Shown one piece after another: positions 36,053 to 45,882 of a stretch of 64,000 nt of DNA. Each line of letters starts with the position of its first letter. Positions within the stretch are counted from its first letter, which is position 1. The notes beneath the pieces were generated by a model, which was given only the letters and a program-made list of their open reading frames with translations, was not told the origin of the DNA and did not search any database. The DNA is taken from contig JBJLGL010000001.1 of the NCBI GenBank assembly GCA_045564915.1, positions 124,001 through 188,000 on the forward strand, read 5' to 3'. A program made the position numbers and the translations under genes. The DNA comes from JAQWRV01 sp045564915. Its GTDB lineage: Bacteria > Pseudomonadota > Alphaproteobacteria > Rhodospirillales > Rhodospirillaceae.

Positions 36053-37402
36053 TTAACGTTCAATTTGGATATTTTTATCTCCGGCCGCGATACCGGTAGG
36101 CTGACCAACTATAACAACTGTCAGCTCCTCTGGGCGATATAGCTTGGAAGCAATGCGGCGTACGTCGCTCAGAGTTACGGTTTCTATGAAAGAATTGCGC
36201 CTATCTAGATAGTCGAGACCCAATTCATCACGTTGAACAGCTACTAAGATAGATGCAATCCGGTTAGAAGAGGTAAATCTTAATGGCCAGGCTCCTGTTA
36301 GGTACAATTTAGCACCCTCCAGTTCGGTCTCCGTGGGGCCACTGAGCTGAAACTTAGCCCATTCATTACGGATTACGGCAATACTTTCGGCAACTGACTC
36401 ATTGCGCGTCCCTACCGAAGCCATGACCAGAGGTGATGCTTCATAGGGTACCAGATTAGTGCTCACACCATAGGCTAGACCGCGCTTCTCACGCACCTCA
36501 TCCATTAAACGGGAGGCGAAAGAGCCACCGCCCAGGATGTAATCGGCAATCAAAGCTGCATACCAATCAGGATCGGTACGCTTTAAACCGCCATGGGCCA
36601 TATACACCGTGCTTTGTGGAATTTCCCTCTCTACAATAACAGTGCCAGAAAATCGTGGAGCCGTTTCCACTGCACGCCAATCCGCACCTAATGACTGTGG
36701 TAGATGACCGAATACCTGCGGGAGTAAATCCTTGAGTTGCGACGGGGTAATATCGCCAGCAACTCCGATAAGAAGGCGGTCTTTGGAAAAGCGCTCACTG
36801 ACAAAAGTCTGAAGATCTGTTCGGTTTATCTTATTGATGGACTCTGAATTGCCGCGGACGGAACGGCCGTAAGGATGACGTGGGAACAAGTTTTCGAACA
36901 ATGTCTTGCTGGCAATACGTTGCGGTGATTCAGCTTCACGCGCTAGGCCCACTTGAATTTGGCGACGAATGCGTTCCACAGGTTCTTCATCAAAGCGGGG
37001 CGCTGCCAATGCTAGAGATAGCAATTTAAAGGCTTCATCAGCATTCGCTGTCACCGTAGTCAAAGACCCCGAGAAGTGCTCCAGGCTAGATTCAAAACTA
37101 AGTTGGATAGCCATATCTTCTAACTGAGACTGAAACGCAAAAGAATTTAGATCACCTGCCCCCTCATCCAGCAAGCTCGAGACCATATAGGACAAACCGA
37201 GTTTATCCTCAGGATCTAAGGCAGCACCACCGCGGAACTGAAAGCTAACGGCAATTATTGGATTAGTGTGATCCTCAGAGAGATAGGCTACCAGCCCATC
37301 ATCGGTTTTAACTTCAACGACATCTATAGCTATCGCAGGTGAGGTCATAGCGGCGATGATGGCAGCCGTTATGACTAATCGTATCTGGCAAGATATGCTC
37401 AT
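36053..37402 (-). CDS. M16 family peptidase-like protein, non-catalytic partner
   Basis: This 449-residue exported protein has a signal peptide (about 1-25, SPAIA). It has the M16 fold but no zinc site: where the active partner has HFLEH, this one reads YMVSS (72-76, in GLSYMVSSLLDEG). It keeps the substrate-side EKRGLAYGVS segment of the C-terminal half. Such proteins pair with an active M16 subunit to close the chamber. The ATG overlaps the stop of the active subunit by 4 bases, so equimolar synthesis is likely. Likely location is the periplasm. Confidence 0.88.
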   Translation of the reverse strand: MSISCQIRLVITAAIIAAMTSPAIAIDVVEVKTDDGLVAYLSEDHTNPIIAVSFQFRGGAALDPEDKLGLSYMVSSLLDEGAGDLNSFAFQSQLEDMAIQLSFESSLEHFSGSLTTVTANADEAFKLLSLALAAPRFDEEPVERIRRQIQVGLAREAESPQRIASKTLFENLFPRHPYGRSVRGNSESINKINRTDLQTFVSERFSKDRLLIGVAGDITPSQLKDLLPQVFGHLPQSLGADWRAVETAPRFSGTVIVEREIPQSTVYMAHGGLKRTDPDWYAALIADYILGGGSFASRLMDEVREKRGLAYGVSTNLVPYEASPLVMASVGTRNESVAESIAVIRNEWAKFQLSGPTETELEGAKLYLTGAWPLRFTSSNRIASILVAVQRDELGLDYLDRRNSFIETVTLSDVRRIASKLYRPEELTVVIVGQPTGIAAGDKNIQIER

Positions 37403-38757
37403 GATGCGCCTCCCTTTGGGAGCAACACTCCTGTCCCGCTTGGAGCCTCATTAAACAAGCGGTGAGCTGCTCTATTAACCTGCTCAGCTGTAACTTGCTC
37501 AATGCGCCCCGGCCAGGCTTCAATATCCTGAATGCTCAACCCTACCGCCAACAACGCACCCACTGTACGAGCAGCATTATTAGGGGAATCCTTAGCATAC
37601 ACCAACTGAGCACCTAAGCGTTTCTTTGCGCGGGCAACATCAGAAGTCGGAATACCTTCGGCCAATACTTTTTCAATTTCAGCCTCTAAAGCAACTTCCA
37701 CTTCTCTAATTGACACCCCTGGGCTGGGTAAGGCCGACAAATAAAACCGTCCATAACTGACTGCATCTTCCATGTAGAACGCACTGACACTTGCTGTTAT
37801 CGCCTGTTTTACCACTAAAGCCTGATAAAGCCTGCTGGTTGACCCACCGCCTAAAATTTCACTCAGGACCTTTAATGCATAGACATCGTCTTGATCACCA
37901 ACATTAACGCTTGGTGCGATATAGATGCGCTGCCAGCGCGATTGACGGACACGGGCATCTTCCATTGTTACCCTTACATGAGCCGTTTGTGGCAGAAAGT
38001 TTGAGCGCTCCCGTAAAGCGACTTTATCAACAGGATCAATCTTTCCATAGGTAGCCTCTGCCATAGGACGGAGTTCATCAAGTGTGATGTCGCCTGCAAC
38101 GACTAGAATAGCGTTCTTAGGCGCATACCAACGCTGGTAAAACTCTAGGGCATCTGACCGATTAAGGGCCTCGATTTCTTCCTTCCACCCAATGATAGGT
38201 ATTGCGTAGTGATTGGTTGCCCACAAAGCTGAATTCAGCCGTTCTGATATAATTGAATTTGGACGGCTATCAACCCGCATACGGCGCTCTTCAAGAACCA
38301 CATCACGCTCCAGGCGTACTTCCTCTTCGTTAAGCACTAAATTACGCATACGATCTGCTTCAAGCTCCATCATTGTTGCAAGCCGGTCGACAGCAATGTT
38401 CTGGAAGTAGGCTGTATAGTCGTATGAGGTGAACGCGTTTTGCTGGCCACCATTACGGGCTACCAAGTCTGTAATTTCTCCTGCGGGATATTTGGGCGTT
38501 CCCTTAAACATTAGATGTTCTAGAAAATGTGCGATTCCAGACTTACCCAGGGCCTCGTCCGCAGACCCAACAGTGTACCAGACCATATGAGTCACAATAG
38601 GGACACGGTGGTTAGGGATAACAACCACTTGCATGCCATTATTAAGATAAAAACTTTCAGCCCCAAATACATTTGCAACAACATCTGAAGGACGCACTAC
38701 AAAAAATATATTCAGAAGCAAAAAGAAAAAGCAGAAATATGATGGGTGTTTAGACAT
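37399..38757 (-). CDS. M16 family zinc metallopeptidase, catalytic subunit
   Basis: This 452-residue exported protease has a hydrophobic signal peptide (about 7-23) and the inverted zinc motif H77-x2-E80-H81 (AHFLEHLMF). The downstream third ligand region is VRLERDVVLEERRMR. Family blocks GSADEALGKSGI, YDYTAYFQN and SRLYQALVVK are intact. It degrades small or unfolded polypeptides in the periplasm, together with the inactive partner encoded next. It is the first gene of the M16-M16-pgi-mutL run. Confidence 0.92.
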   Translation of the reverse strand: MSKHPSYFCFFFLLLNIFFVVRPSDVVANVFGAESFYLNNGMQVVVIPNHRVPIVTHMVWYTVGSADEALGKSGIAHFLEHLMFKGTPKYPAGEITDLVARNGGQQNAFTSYDYTAYFQNIAVDRLATMMELEADRMRNLVLNEEEVRLERDVVLEERRMRVDSRPNSIISERLNSALWATNHYAIPIIGWKEEIEALNRSDALEFYQRWYAPKNAILVVAGDITLDELRPMAEATYGKIDPVDKVALRERSNFLPQTAHVRVTMEDARVRQSRWQRIYIAPSVNVGDQDDVYALKVLSEILGGGSTSRLYQALVVKQAITASVSAFYMEDAVSYGRFYLSALPSPGVSIREVEVALEAEIEKVLAEGIPTSDVARAKKRLGAQLVYAKDSPNNAARTVGALLAVGLSIQDIEAWPGRIEQVTAEQVNRAAHRLFNEAPSGTGVLLPKGGAS

Positions 38758-38897
38758 AAATAGTTTTCCTCACAAGATCTTTAGTACGGCAATATTTGGT
38801 GTGCCTAGGGTGACTGGTCAACACTCTTTCTGGGATATGCCTTATTGGTTCGTTTCTCAAGTATAGTCAGCGTTCCATTTACCTTGATGGCAGGGTA

Positions 38898-40724
38898 GTG
38901 TCCGGACCGAAACTGCTAGCACAAGAAAGTAAAAGCCACCCATGTATTTACCAGTATTTAAAACCACTTATGAAATTCTTCAATATTGCTGGGGAAAACC
39001 GGGCCAGAATGGCGCTTTACGCAGCGATTCCCTACTGCATAACGGTAGTGCTAAATATTACTGCGTGGCTATCCGGCGCTGACCTTATGGACCCACGCAA
39101 CCCAGCAGTAGCAGGTCTAAGCATCGTAAGCGCTATAGTTTTTCTGCCGTTCACAGTTACCTGGTACCGAGCCATTATACTCGGCGATGATGACCTTCGG
39201 ACACGGCCCTTGTTCAGGCTCGGTGGACTGGAAGGAAAGATGCTGGTCTGGCAACTAATCATTGGGTTGATTGTGATCGGAATTGGTTTGTTGGGAGCAT
39301 TATTGATCAGCGGCGTGTTGAGAGCTTTATCAACAGTGCTGGGTCCAACCACCGAACTCCTCTCGGCTGCATCACTTGGCATTTGGGGTGTTTTTGTGAT
39401 TTCGGTGCTATGTCGCTTATCTCTAGTGCTAGCTATGGCTGCCACAGGGCGGCCAGCTATAATTAGTGAGGCATGGAAAAAATCGCATGGCTTAGGATCC
39501 CGTATGGCAGCTATCTTTATTCTCTGCATAATGTCGGTAGTCGCACTGATTATTCCAGCTCAATTTGTTGTCTTAACTGCTGCATCTATTGTCGGTTTAC
39601 TGAGTGATTCGATGGCTGATAGTGTCAGTATGTTGCTACAAATACTGCTCGGGACCATAGGTTCACTCTTAGTTTATGTGATACCAGCAACGTTTTTTGC
39701 GTTTGTTTATATGCGCATTGCTAGCTCTATGACAGCGTCTAAGTCACCGTTGGAAAGTAAATCTCTTAACAGAACTGACACACAGACCGTCACCACAATT
39801 AATGCCAACGTGGGGGGCGACAAGCATGAGCATACCGAGAGTCAAGTTAAGGCGATACTCCAACATTTGGGCGAATACCTTGCCAGTAAACCAAAAGAAA
39901 CACCACAGGCTATGCGAGACCTTATTGATGGATTATTCGCAAACAAGACTTTGCCACCCAGCATCACTATTGAAGATGTTGATATGGGTGGATTAAGGGG
40001 GTGTTTTGTAACGTCCATTGATGCGAATACCAATAGAGTAGTCCTACTACTCCATGGCGGTGGCTTTGTCTCGGGTAGTATTGCATCTCACAGACATTTA
40101 GCTGCTGAGGTAAGCGCATTCTGCGGCACACGGGTGCTTTTGGTAGAGTATCGTCTAGCACCCGAACATCCCTATCCCGACGGCCTGAATGACTGTGTGC
40201 GAGCATACCAGTGGCTGCTGAAGAAGGGCATCAAGCCGGGTCACATTGCTATTCTTGGTGATTCTGCGGGCGGTGGATTGGTTATTTCAACGGCTCTACG
40301 CCTGAAGGAAAGCGGTATAGACCAACCCTCTGCTCTTATAGCGCTTTCGCCATGGGTGAACTTAAAGTGTGATGGAGAAACGATGGATACGAAAGCTAAT
40401 GATGACCCAATTACAAACCGTGAATCTCTATCAAATGTTGCATCACTTTACTTGAATGGAGCCAACCCAAAGGATCCTCTCATCTCGCCCATATATGGTG
40501 ACCTGCGTGGACTTCCACCTCTGCTGATTCAAGTAGGTACACGAGAAGTCCTGCTTGATGACAGTCGTAAGCTCGCCGCACGAGCTAAGGCAGACGAAAT
40601 GACGGTCGCGCTTGAAGAATGGCCAGGGATGTTTCATGTCTGGCATATGTGGAGCGATTCGCTTACTGATGCACGACAGGCTCTAGGAGGCGTCAGCGCT
40701 TTTATTCGCCGTCAGATGGGTTGA
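38898..40724 (+). CDS. membrane domain fused to HSL-family alpha/beta hydrolase
   Basis: This 608-residue protein starts with GTG. Residues 40-275 hold about six hydrophobic helices, and a polar linker (276-315) leads to a hormone-sensitive-lipase-type hydrolase. The oxyanion motif is HGGG at 386-389, the nucleophile is S456 in GDSAGGG, and EYRLAPEHPYP is present. The C-terminal acid and histidine lie in GTREVLLDDS and GMFHVWHMW. HSL-family enzymes are normally soluble and about 300-320 residues long, so the membrane half is an addition. It presumably acts on lipophilic esters at the inner membrane. It is followed after 50 bases by a VOC protein on the same strand. Confidence 0.82.
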   Translation: MSGPKLLAQESKSHPCIYQYLKPLMKFFNIAGENRARMALYAAIPYCITVVLNITAWLSGADLMDPRNPAVAGLSIVSAIVFLPFTVTWYRAIILGDDDLRTRPLFRLGGLEGKMLVWQLIIGLIVIGIGLLGALLISGVLRALSTVLGPTTELLSAASLGIWGVFVISVLCRLSLVLAMAATGRPAIISEAWKKSHGLGSRMAAIFILCIMSVVALIIPAQFVVLTAASIVGLLSDSMADSVSMLLQILLGTIGSLLVYVIPATFFAFVYMRIASSMTASKSPLESKSLNRTDTQTVTTINANVGGDKHEHTESQVKAILQHLGEYLASKPKETPQAMRDLIDGLFANKTLPPSITIEDVDMGGLRGCFVTSIDANTNRVVLLLHGGGFVSGSIASHRHLAAEVSAFCGTRVLLVEYRLAPEHPYPDGLNDCVRAYQWLLKKGIKPGHIAILGDSAGGGLVISTALRLKESGIDQPSALIALSPWVNLKCDGETMDTKANDDPITNRESLSNVASLYLNGANPKDPLISPIYGDLRGLPPLLIQVGTREVLLDDSRKLAARAKADEMTVALEEWPGMFHVWHMWSDSLTDARQALGGVSAFIRRQMG

Positions 40725-40774
40725 AGGACTTTCGGTAAAAGAAAAACGGGCCGATCAGGAAAAGGAGGGCAATA

Positions 40775-41767
40775 ATGGGGGATATCATTGCACCGGACGG
40801 GAGTCCGCTAAGCGTCGCCGTGATAAGCGTCGCTAACATGAATAAGTCTATACATTTCTACAGAGATCTTATTGGACTAACAACCCATGAAAAAGTGACG
40901 TGGTCTGGCCATGACTTTGAGGAGTTATGGAATTTGCCTGAAGGAACATCTGCAGAGGCTGTATTCTGCGAGTTAACCGGCTGTCCAGTTGGCCGTATTT
41001 TGCTTCTAGATTTTAGCGCGAAAGATAAGCAGGTCATTCGTAGCGATGAGACATATCGGGCCTATGGTCTCTTCAACCTGAATTTCTATACAGATGATAT
41101 TCATGGAGACTCGGAAAAATTAAAGGGCAAAGGGTTTAAATTCTGGTCAGAACCTACCCATTACAAAATGTCAGGCACACAAGGGGCGCCAACAGAAGTG
41201 ATTTTTAACGGCCCCGATGGGGTAGCTATTAATCTGGTCGAGTTAACGGGTAATGATCCAAAGACCAGAGTGGGACAAATGCATGCTTATGTGAAAGAAC
41301 ACGGACGCACCCCGACAGGATTCACGCCAGTGGTTACAACTTCTCACGTCGCCCATGATCTCGATAAAGCGGTGGCATTCTATGAGACTATACTCAAAAG
41401 CGGAGTTCTAATTGATGAAATTTTAGGTGGCCCTGAACAAAATAATTTCCTGGGCCTACCGAAGAACGCCAAGACCGCCGTGAAATTCATGCAGGGCAAC
41501 CATATGTTTGGCAAGATAGCCTTATCCTGTCCTATTAATTATGATTGTGAGGACTTAGTACAATATGCACATGCACCTAATATCGGTTATCTTGCACAGA
41601 TGTTTGAGGTAACGGATCTGGATTATTGCGTAGAGGGTTGTAACGAATTAGGTGCGGAAGAATATGCACCTCGTGGTCAGCATGTTGTTCCTGGTTTGGG
41701 TTTGATTGATACATTCACCGTGCGCAATCCTGGCTCTGGCGCGTTACAGATTATTTTTCGGGCTTAA
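40775..41767 (+). CDS. VOC (glyoxalase/dioxygenase-fold) family protein, two domains
   Basis: This 330-residue protein has two vicinal-oxygen-chelate modules. The first begins SVAVISVANMNKSIHFYRDLIGL (residues ~9-30), and the second begins near residue 190 with TTSHVAHDLDKAVAFYETIL. Two-domain VOC proteins include extradiol dioxygenases and glyoxalase-like isomerases. The metal-ligand pattern (H, H, E) is not clear enough here to choose. A strong ribosome site (aaaggaggg) precedes the ATG. It probably forms an operon with the upstream membrane hydrolase, so both may act on one esterified or aromatic substrate. It converges with DUF3035, with 10 bases between stops. Confidence 0.78.
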   Translation: MGDIIAPDGSPLSVAVISVANMNKSIHFYRDLIGLTTHEKVTWSGHDFEELWNLPEGTSAEAVFCELTGCPVGRILLLDFSAKDKQVIRSDETYRAYGLFNLNFYTDDIHGDSEKLKGKGFKFWSEPTHYKMSGTQGAPTEVIFNGPDGVAINLVELTGNDPKTRVGQMHAYVKEHGRTPTGFTPVVTTSHVAHDLDKAVAFYETILKSGVLIDEILGGPEQNNFLGLPKNAKTAVKFMQGNHMFGKIALSCPINYDCEDLVQYAHAPNIGYLAQMFEVTDLDYCVEGCNELGAEEYAPRGQHVVPGLGLIDTFTVRNPGSGALQIIFRA

Positions 41768-41777
41768 CAGGGTTAAC

Positions 41778-42332
41778 TCAGAAAATACCCAGAAGTGCAG
41801 ATCCGCCTTTGGAGATAACAGGAATTGGTCCTTCATTAGCGGCTTTACCAAGCGCCTGATTTTCGTTTAGACGTTTTTGCTCAGCAGCCGGATCAAGGGG
41901 TGTTCCCAGCTGGCCATTTGAACTCCAAAACACCAGACGATCTGTAAAGCTATCAGACTCCTTTGCAAAAGCGGACGTTTCACGGTCCAGCATATCGCGA
42001 ATACCTGGCGATATTAAATCGGCACCGGCTTGGTCCAGTAGCTCAATTTCTCCCGGGCTAAAACCACGAAGCCGATAGCCATCGAGTCGATTCCTGCCGA
42101 TAAGGGTGTTACGCGCCTGTTCCGCCGTCGTTCCTTCTTGCGGGCGCTCAGACCCAGGGGCCGGTGGCCTTAGATTATAATCAGGCGGCATAACCAAGGG
42201 TGCCCGGCGCACCACAGCAAACTCATCGGGAAGAGACTTATCAATCCCGAGAGCCCGCCGGGTATCATCGCAACCACTTAGGACAGCAAGGATTAAGGCA
42301 GCCAGGGCAAGCGTTCGAGTGATTGAAATCAT
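41778..42332 (-). CDS. DUF3035 lipoprotein
   Basis: I take the ATG at 42332 (MISITRTLAL), which has tgagg upstream; an ATG at 42359 lies inside lspA. The 184-residue protein has a lipoprotein signal with lipobox LSGC (C21). It then shows the DUF3035 pattern DEFAVVRRAPLVMPPDYNLRPP and the EQARNTLIG segment. The family is alphaproteobacterial and of unknown function, usually encoded between lspA and an M16 pair, as here. The acylated cysteine would depend on LspA, encoded directly upstream. Confidence 0.85.
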   Translation of the reverse strand: MISITRTLALAALILAVLSGCDDTRRALGIDKSLPDEFAVVRRAPLVMPPDYNLRPPAPGSERPQEGTTAEQARNTLIGRNRLDGYRLRGFSPGEIELLDQAGADLISPGIRDMLDRETSAFAKESDSFTDRLVFWSSNGQLGTPLDPAAEQKRLNENQALGKAANEGPIPVISKGGSALLGIF

Positions 42333-42339
42333 GTAAGCC

Positions 42340-42852
42340 TCATTCAGGTTTTTCATCATGGCTATGTTGATGCCGGTTTACTAAGGCGTCAAGAAGCCAA
42401 AATACAACGCCGGTAGTAATAAAGAAATCTGCACCATTAAACGTCGGAAAATGATACCCAGCAACATGAAAATCTAGAAAGTCCGCCACCGCACCATAAT
42501 GGATGCGGTCAATTATGTTACCTAGAGCACCGCCAACTATAAAGCCAATACCAATCGCAATTATCCGTGTTTCTGATTGACGTAACCACCAAAGCAAAAC
42601 TCCAACAATAGTCAGTTGCAAAAGAATCAAGATGGCGACTGTCGTAGCGTCCCCGTAATCAAACAGACTAAAGCTAACGCCGGTATTCCAGACCATTCTA
42701 AATTGAAAAAATGGTAAGATCTCGATTAGCTCAGGAGTAAAGAAAGGCGTCTCAACCATACCATCGCGCCGAAATACTCGCTCTACCATGATATACTTGG
42801 TCACCTGATCAATAGCGCAGGCGATACTAGCTACAAGAATTCCGATACGCAT
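42340..42852 (-). CDS. lspA: lipoprotein signal peptidase LspA
   Basis: LspA cleaves the signal peptide of prolipoproteins. From ATG 42852 it is 170 residues; longer forms start inside ileS without family support. Four membrane helices are visible. The aspartyl active-site motifs are GGALGNIIDR and FNGADFFITTG, and NTGVSFSL is conserved. It starts 8 bases after the ileS stop, a classical ileS-lspA pair. The next gene encodes a lipoprotein, a likely substrate. Confidence 0.94.
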   Translation of the reverse strand: MRIGILVASIACAIDQVTKYIMVERVFRRDGMVETPFFTPELIEILPFFQFRMVWNTGVSFSLFDYGDATTVAILILLQLTIVGVLLWWLRQSETRIIAIGIGFIVGGALGNIIDRIHYGAVADFLDFHVAGYHFPTFNGADFFITTGVVFWLLDALVNRHQHSHDEKPE

Positions 42853-42860
42853 GTTAAGCG

Positions 42861-45698
42861 TCAAGCTGCTTGAACTGAAGCATCGACAGCGTCTGAACAT
42901 CGGCGACAAACGCCTGGGTTCTTGTGCGTGCCGACATCTGGGAGGAACTTCCAGCAGCGTACACATTTATCACCTTTAGCGATATTAATTGTCACACCTA
43001 CTTCCGGAACCTCATCTAGCATAAATGCTTCTGCAGTCGGTGTGCCCTCCTCAATAATGATATCAGACGTGATACAAACATCATCCATATCCAAGCCGAC
43101 ACAAGCATCAACAAGAGTAGAATTCGCGGTGACGCTCGGGTAGGCCTGGAGGCTGGAGCCAATCGTTTTTGCAGCGCGTTCTTTCTCAATTGCCCCAGTG
43201 ACAGCTCTGCGTAGGCGACGCACATGTGACCATTTCGTCGCCAAATCATCGTCACGCCATGAGTCCGGAACAGACGGAAACTGTTGTAGATGTATAGAGC
43301 CATCATCAGACGCATTACGCTTCAGCCATACTTCTTCTGCTGTAAAGCAGATGAAAGGTGCAAGCCACCTTACTAAACAATCGTACAGTGTATCGAGTAC
43401 CGTACGCGCGGCGCGACGGCGTGGGCTATCAATACTATCGCAGTACACCGCATCCTTGCGGATATCGAAGTAAAAAGCTGACAACTCCACAGCACAAAAG
43501 TGGTGTAACTCGTTGAACAGGCCATGGAAGTCATAGGATTTGCAGGCTTTGTGGATGCTCTTATCTATTTCCCACAAGCGATGCAACACCCAGCGCTCTA
43601 GCTCTGGCATCTGCGAAACCTCAAGCCGTTCGCACTCATCAAAATCTTTGAGATTGCCAAGGAGATACCGGAATGTATTACGTAGTCTGCGGTATAAGTC
43701 TGATGTCTGCTTGAGGATAGTGGGACCGACCGACAGATCTTGACTATAATCAGAGGCCACGACCCAGAGACGAAGAATATCTGCACCTGACTGATCTATG
43801 ACTTTTTGTGGTTCAACCACATTGCCGAGAGATTTCGACATCTTACGGCCTTTCTCATCTAGTACAAATCCATGAGTCAGAACTGCATCGTAAGGTGCCC
43901 GTCCCCTTGTTCCGCAGCTTTCAAGTAGGGAGGTATGAAACCAGCCACGATGCTGGTCAGAACCTTCGAGATACAAGTCGGCCGGCCATTTGAGGTCTTC
44001 ACGCTGCTCAAGAACGAAGGCATGGGTGGAACCAGAATCAAACCAAACTTCAACAATATCTTGAACAGGCTCCCACTCTTCGGCATCATATTCATTACCT
44101 AGAAAGCGTGACGGTTCAGAAGACAACCAAGCGTCTGAGCTCTCCTCTTCCACGGCACGCGCTATTCGTTCAGTCACAGCGGGATCGCGCAAGACTTCGC
44201 CGGTTTTCTTGCTCACATATACAGTGATAGGTACACCCCAGTGACGCTGGCGCGAAACGCACCAGTCTGGACGGCTTTCTACCATGGCATGAATGCGATT
44301 GCGGCCCTGTAAAGGTACCCACTGAGTGCTGTCTATAGCTTTGAGTGCATTCTTCCGCAGATCATTATTTTCCATAGAAATAAACCACTGAGGCGTGTTA
44401 CGGAAAATAAGCGGTGCTTTAGACCGCCAGGAATGGGGATAACTGTGCTCAAGCGTACCCGAGGCAAGGAGGCGTGTTCGATCTTTCAATGCGCTCACCA
44501 CTTCCGGATCCGCTTTAAACACGTGCTTACCAGCGAATAACGGAACTGTGTCATAGTAAAGGCCATCACCGTTGACAGTATCAGGCACTAGCAAGCCGAA
44601 CTCTTGGCCCAGTTTAAAGTCATCTTCTCCATGACCCGGTGCAATGTGGACAAAGCCGGTACCCTGCTCAGTGGTAACGAAATCTGCTGCATACAAAGGT
44701 ACATCAAAACCAAATCCATCTTCATGCAAACAGTGACGGCAAACCGTACCTTCTAAATCTACACCTTTGATTTGGCTGATAATTTTGTGAGCTTTAATAC
44801 CGGCCTTAGCTAAGGTCTGATCGAGGAGTGGTAGGGCAATCGCGCAGCGTTCCCCTATGATAGCCAGTGAAGCTTCATCTCTCTTCACGACCTCGATTAA
44901 TGCATAATCAATGTCGGCACCAAACGCTATGGCGCGGTTACCTGGCAGTGTCCAAGGTGTTGTAGTCCAGATAACAATGGAGTGACCACGCAAGGCATCT
45001 ACATGTGATTTTGTAATTGGAAACCGCGCCCAAACCGTCGTAGAGGTGTGATTGGCGTATTCTACTTCGGCATCTGCCAATGCAGTCTTTTCCACCACTG
45101 ACCACAGCACTGGCTTTGAACCCTTATATAGTCCACCATTCTCGACATACTTACCGATCTCGCGCACGATAGCTGCCTCAGCAGTATTACTCATGGTGAG
45201 ATAGGGATTATCCCAATCGCCGGTTACACCCAGACGCTTGAACTCTTCCTTTTGAATCTCAATCCAATGAGCTGCAAACTCTCGGCACTCCTGACGAAAT
45301 TCAAGCACTGGGACTTCGTCCTTTTTCTTGCCCTTCTTGCGATATTGCTCCTCGATTTTCCATTCAATCGGTAGGCCATGACAGTCCCAACCAGGGACAT
45401 AATTAGCATCAAAGCCCATCATTTGCTGGGCTCGGACAATAACGTCTTTAAGAATCTTGTTGAGTGCATGACCAATATGAAGATGGCCGTTTGCGTAGGG
45501 GGGGCCGTCATGGAGAATAAATTTTTGCCGGCCCTTGGCCTCTTTGCGCAGACAGTTATAGAGGTCCATCTCATACCATCGCTTGAGCAACAACGGCTCG
45601 AGAGTTGGCAAGCCAGCTTTCATCGGAAAATCGGTCTGAGGCAAGAAGACCGTAGATTTATAATCAACAGTATGGTTGGGTTTTTCTGAATCAATCAT
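42861..45698 (-). CDS. ileS: isoleucine-tRNA ligase
   Basis: This complete 945-residue IleRS charges tRNA-Ile. The class I signature is PYANGHLHIGH (67-77) and KMSKS is within DEKGRKMSKSLGN. The editing domain has TTTPWTLPGNRAIAF, and SRQRHWGVPI is typical. The C-terminal zinc site is C-x2-C...C-x2-C (CVRCWKF...CRRC), characteristic of the bacterial eukaryote-unlike type. It is followed directly by lspA. A 184-base gap with secondary structure lies upstream. Confidence 0.97.
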   Translation of the reverse strand: MIDSEKPNHTVDYKSTVFLPQTDFPMKAGLPTLEPLLLKRWYEMDLYNCLRKEAKGRQKFILHDGPPYANGHLHIGHALNKILKDVIVRAQQMMGFDANYVPGWDCHGLPIEWKIEEQYRKKGKKKDEVPVLEFRQECREFAAHWIEIQKEEFKRLGVTGDWDNPYLTMSNTAEAAIVREIGKYVENGGLYKGSKPVLWSVVEKTALADAEVEYANHTSTTVWARFPITKSHVDALRGHSIVIWTTTPWTLPGNRAIAFGADIDYALIEVVKRDEASLAIIGERCAIALPLLDQTLAKAGIKAHKIISQIKGVDLEGTVCRHCLHEDGFGFDVPLYAADFVTTEQGTGFVHIAPGHGEDDFKLGQEFGLLVPDTVNGDGLYYDTVPLFAGKHVFKADPEVVSALKDRTRLLASGTLEHSYPHSWRSKAPLIFRNTPQWFISMENNDLRKNALKAIDSTQWVPLQGRNRIHAMVESRPDWCVSRQRHWGVPITVYVSKKTGEVLRDPAVTERIARAVEEESSDAWLSSEPSRFLGNEYDAEEWEPVQDIVEVWFDSGSTHAFVLEQREDLKWPADLYLEGSDQHRGWFHTSLLESCGTRGRAPYDAVLTHGFVLDEKGRKMSKSLGNVVEPQKVIDQSGADILRLWVVASDYSQDLSVGPTILKQTSDLYRRLRNTFRYLLGNLKDFDECERLEVSQMPELERWVLHRLWEIDKSIHKACKSYDFHGLFNELHHFCAVELSAFYFDIRKDAVYCDSIDSPRRRAARTVLDTLYDCLVRWLAPFICFTAEEVWLKRNASDDGSIHLQQFPSVPDSWRDDDLATKWSHVRRLRRAVTGAIEKERAAKTIGSSLQAYPSVTANSTLVDACVGLDMDDVCITSDIIIEEGTPTAEAFMLDEVPEVGVTINIAKGDKCVRCWKFLPDVGTHKNPGVCRRCSDAVDASVQAA

Positions 45699-45882
45699 GT
45701 CCGCGGAATCCGGCCGAGCAGATTATTTTATAAAGTAAAAAAGCGCAGGGGAATACCCGATCCTGATTCACAGGACCGGGACGGTAATTCGATCAGCTAT
45801 CGCAAAGAGAGGTTGCGAGGTATCCATAAGCCCGGGACTTAGCAGGACGGCGGGTTTGAGGCAAGGTGCGAGGGTCATGAAC
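45699..45882 (-). promoter_or_regulatory. structured leader between ribF and ileS
   Basis: Read toward ileS, this region contains two inverted repeats. One is 5-bp: cgcaa 45801-45805 with ttgcg 45813-45817. The other is 10-bp with one mismatch: 45756-45765 with 45771-45780, loop attca. A run of six T (A on the plus strand, 45737-45742) comes 13 bases later. This could be a terminator of ribF or an attenuating leader of ileS. It lacks the specifier and T-box bulge of a T-box riboswitch. Assignment is uncertain. Confidence 0.35.

Noticed and set aside
36053..37402. Degenerate M16 gene as a pseudogene
   Set aside because: Loss of the zinc motif is normal for the inactive partner of an M16 pair, and the frame is intact and coupled to the active one.
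45699..45882. T-box riboswitch before ileS
   Set aside because: No specifier loop or T-box consensus; T-boxes are rare in this phylum.
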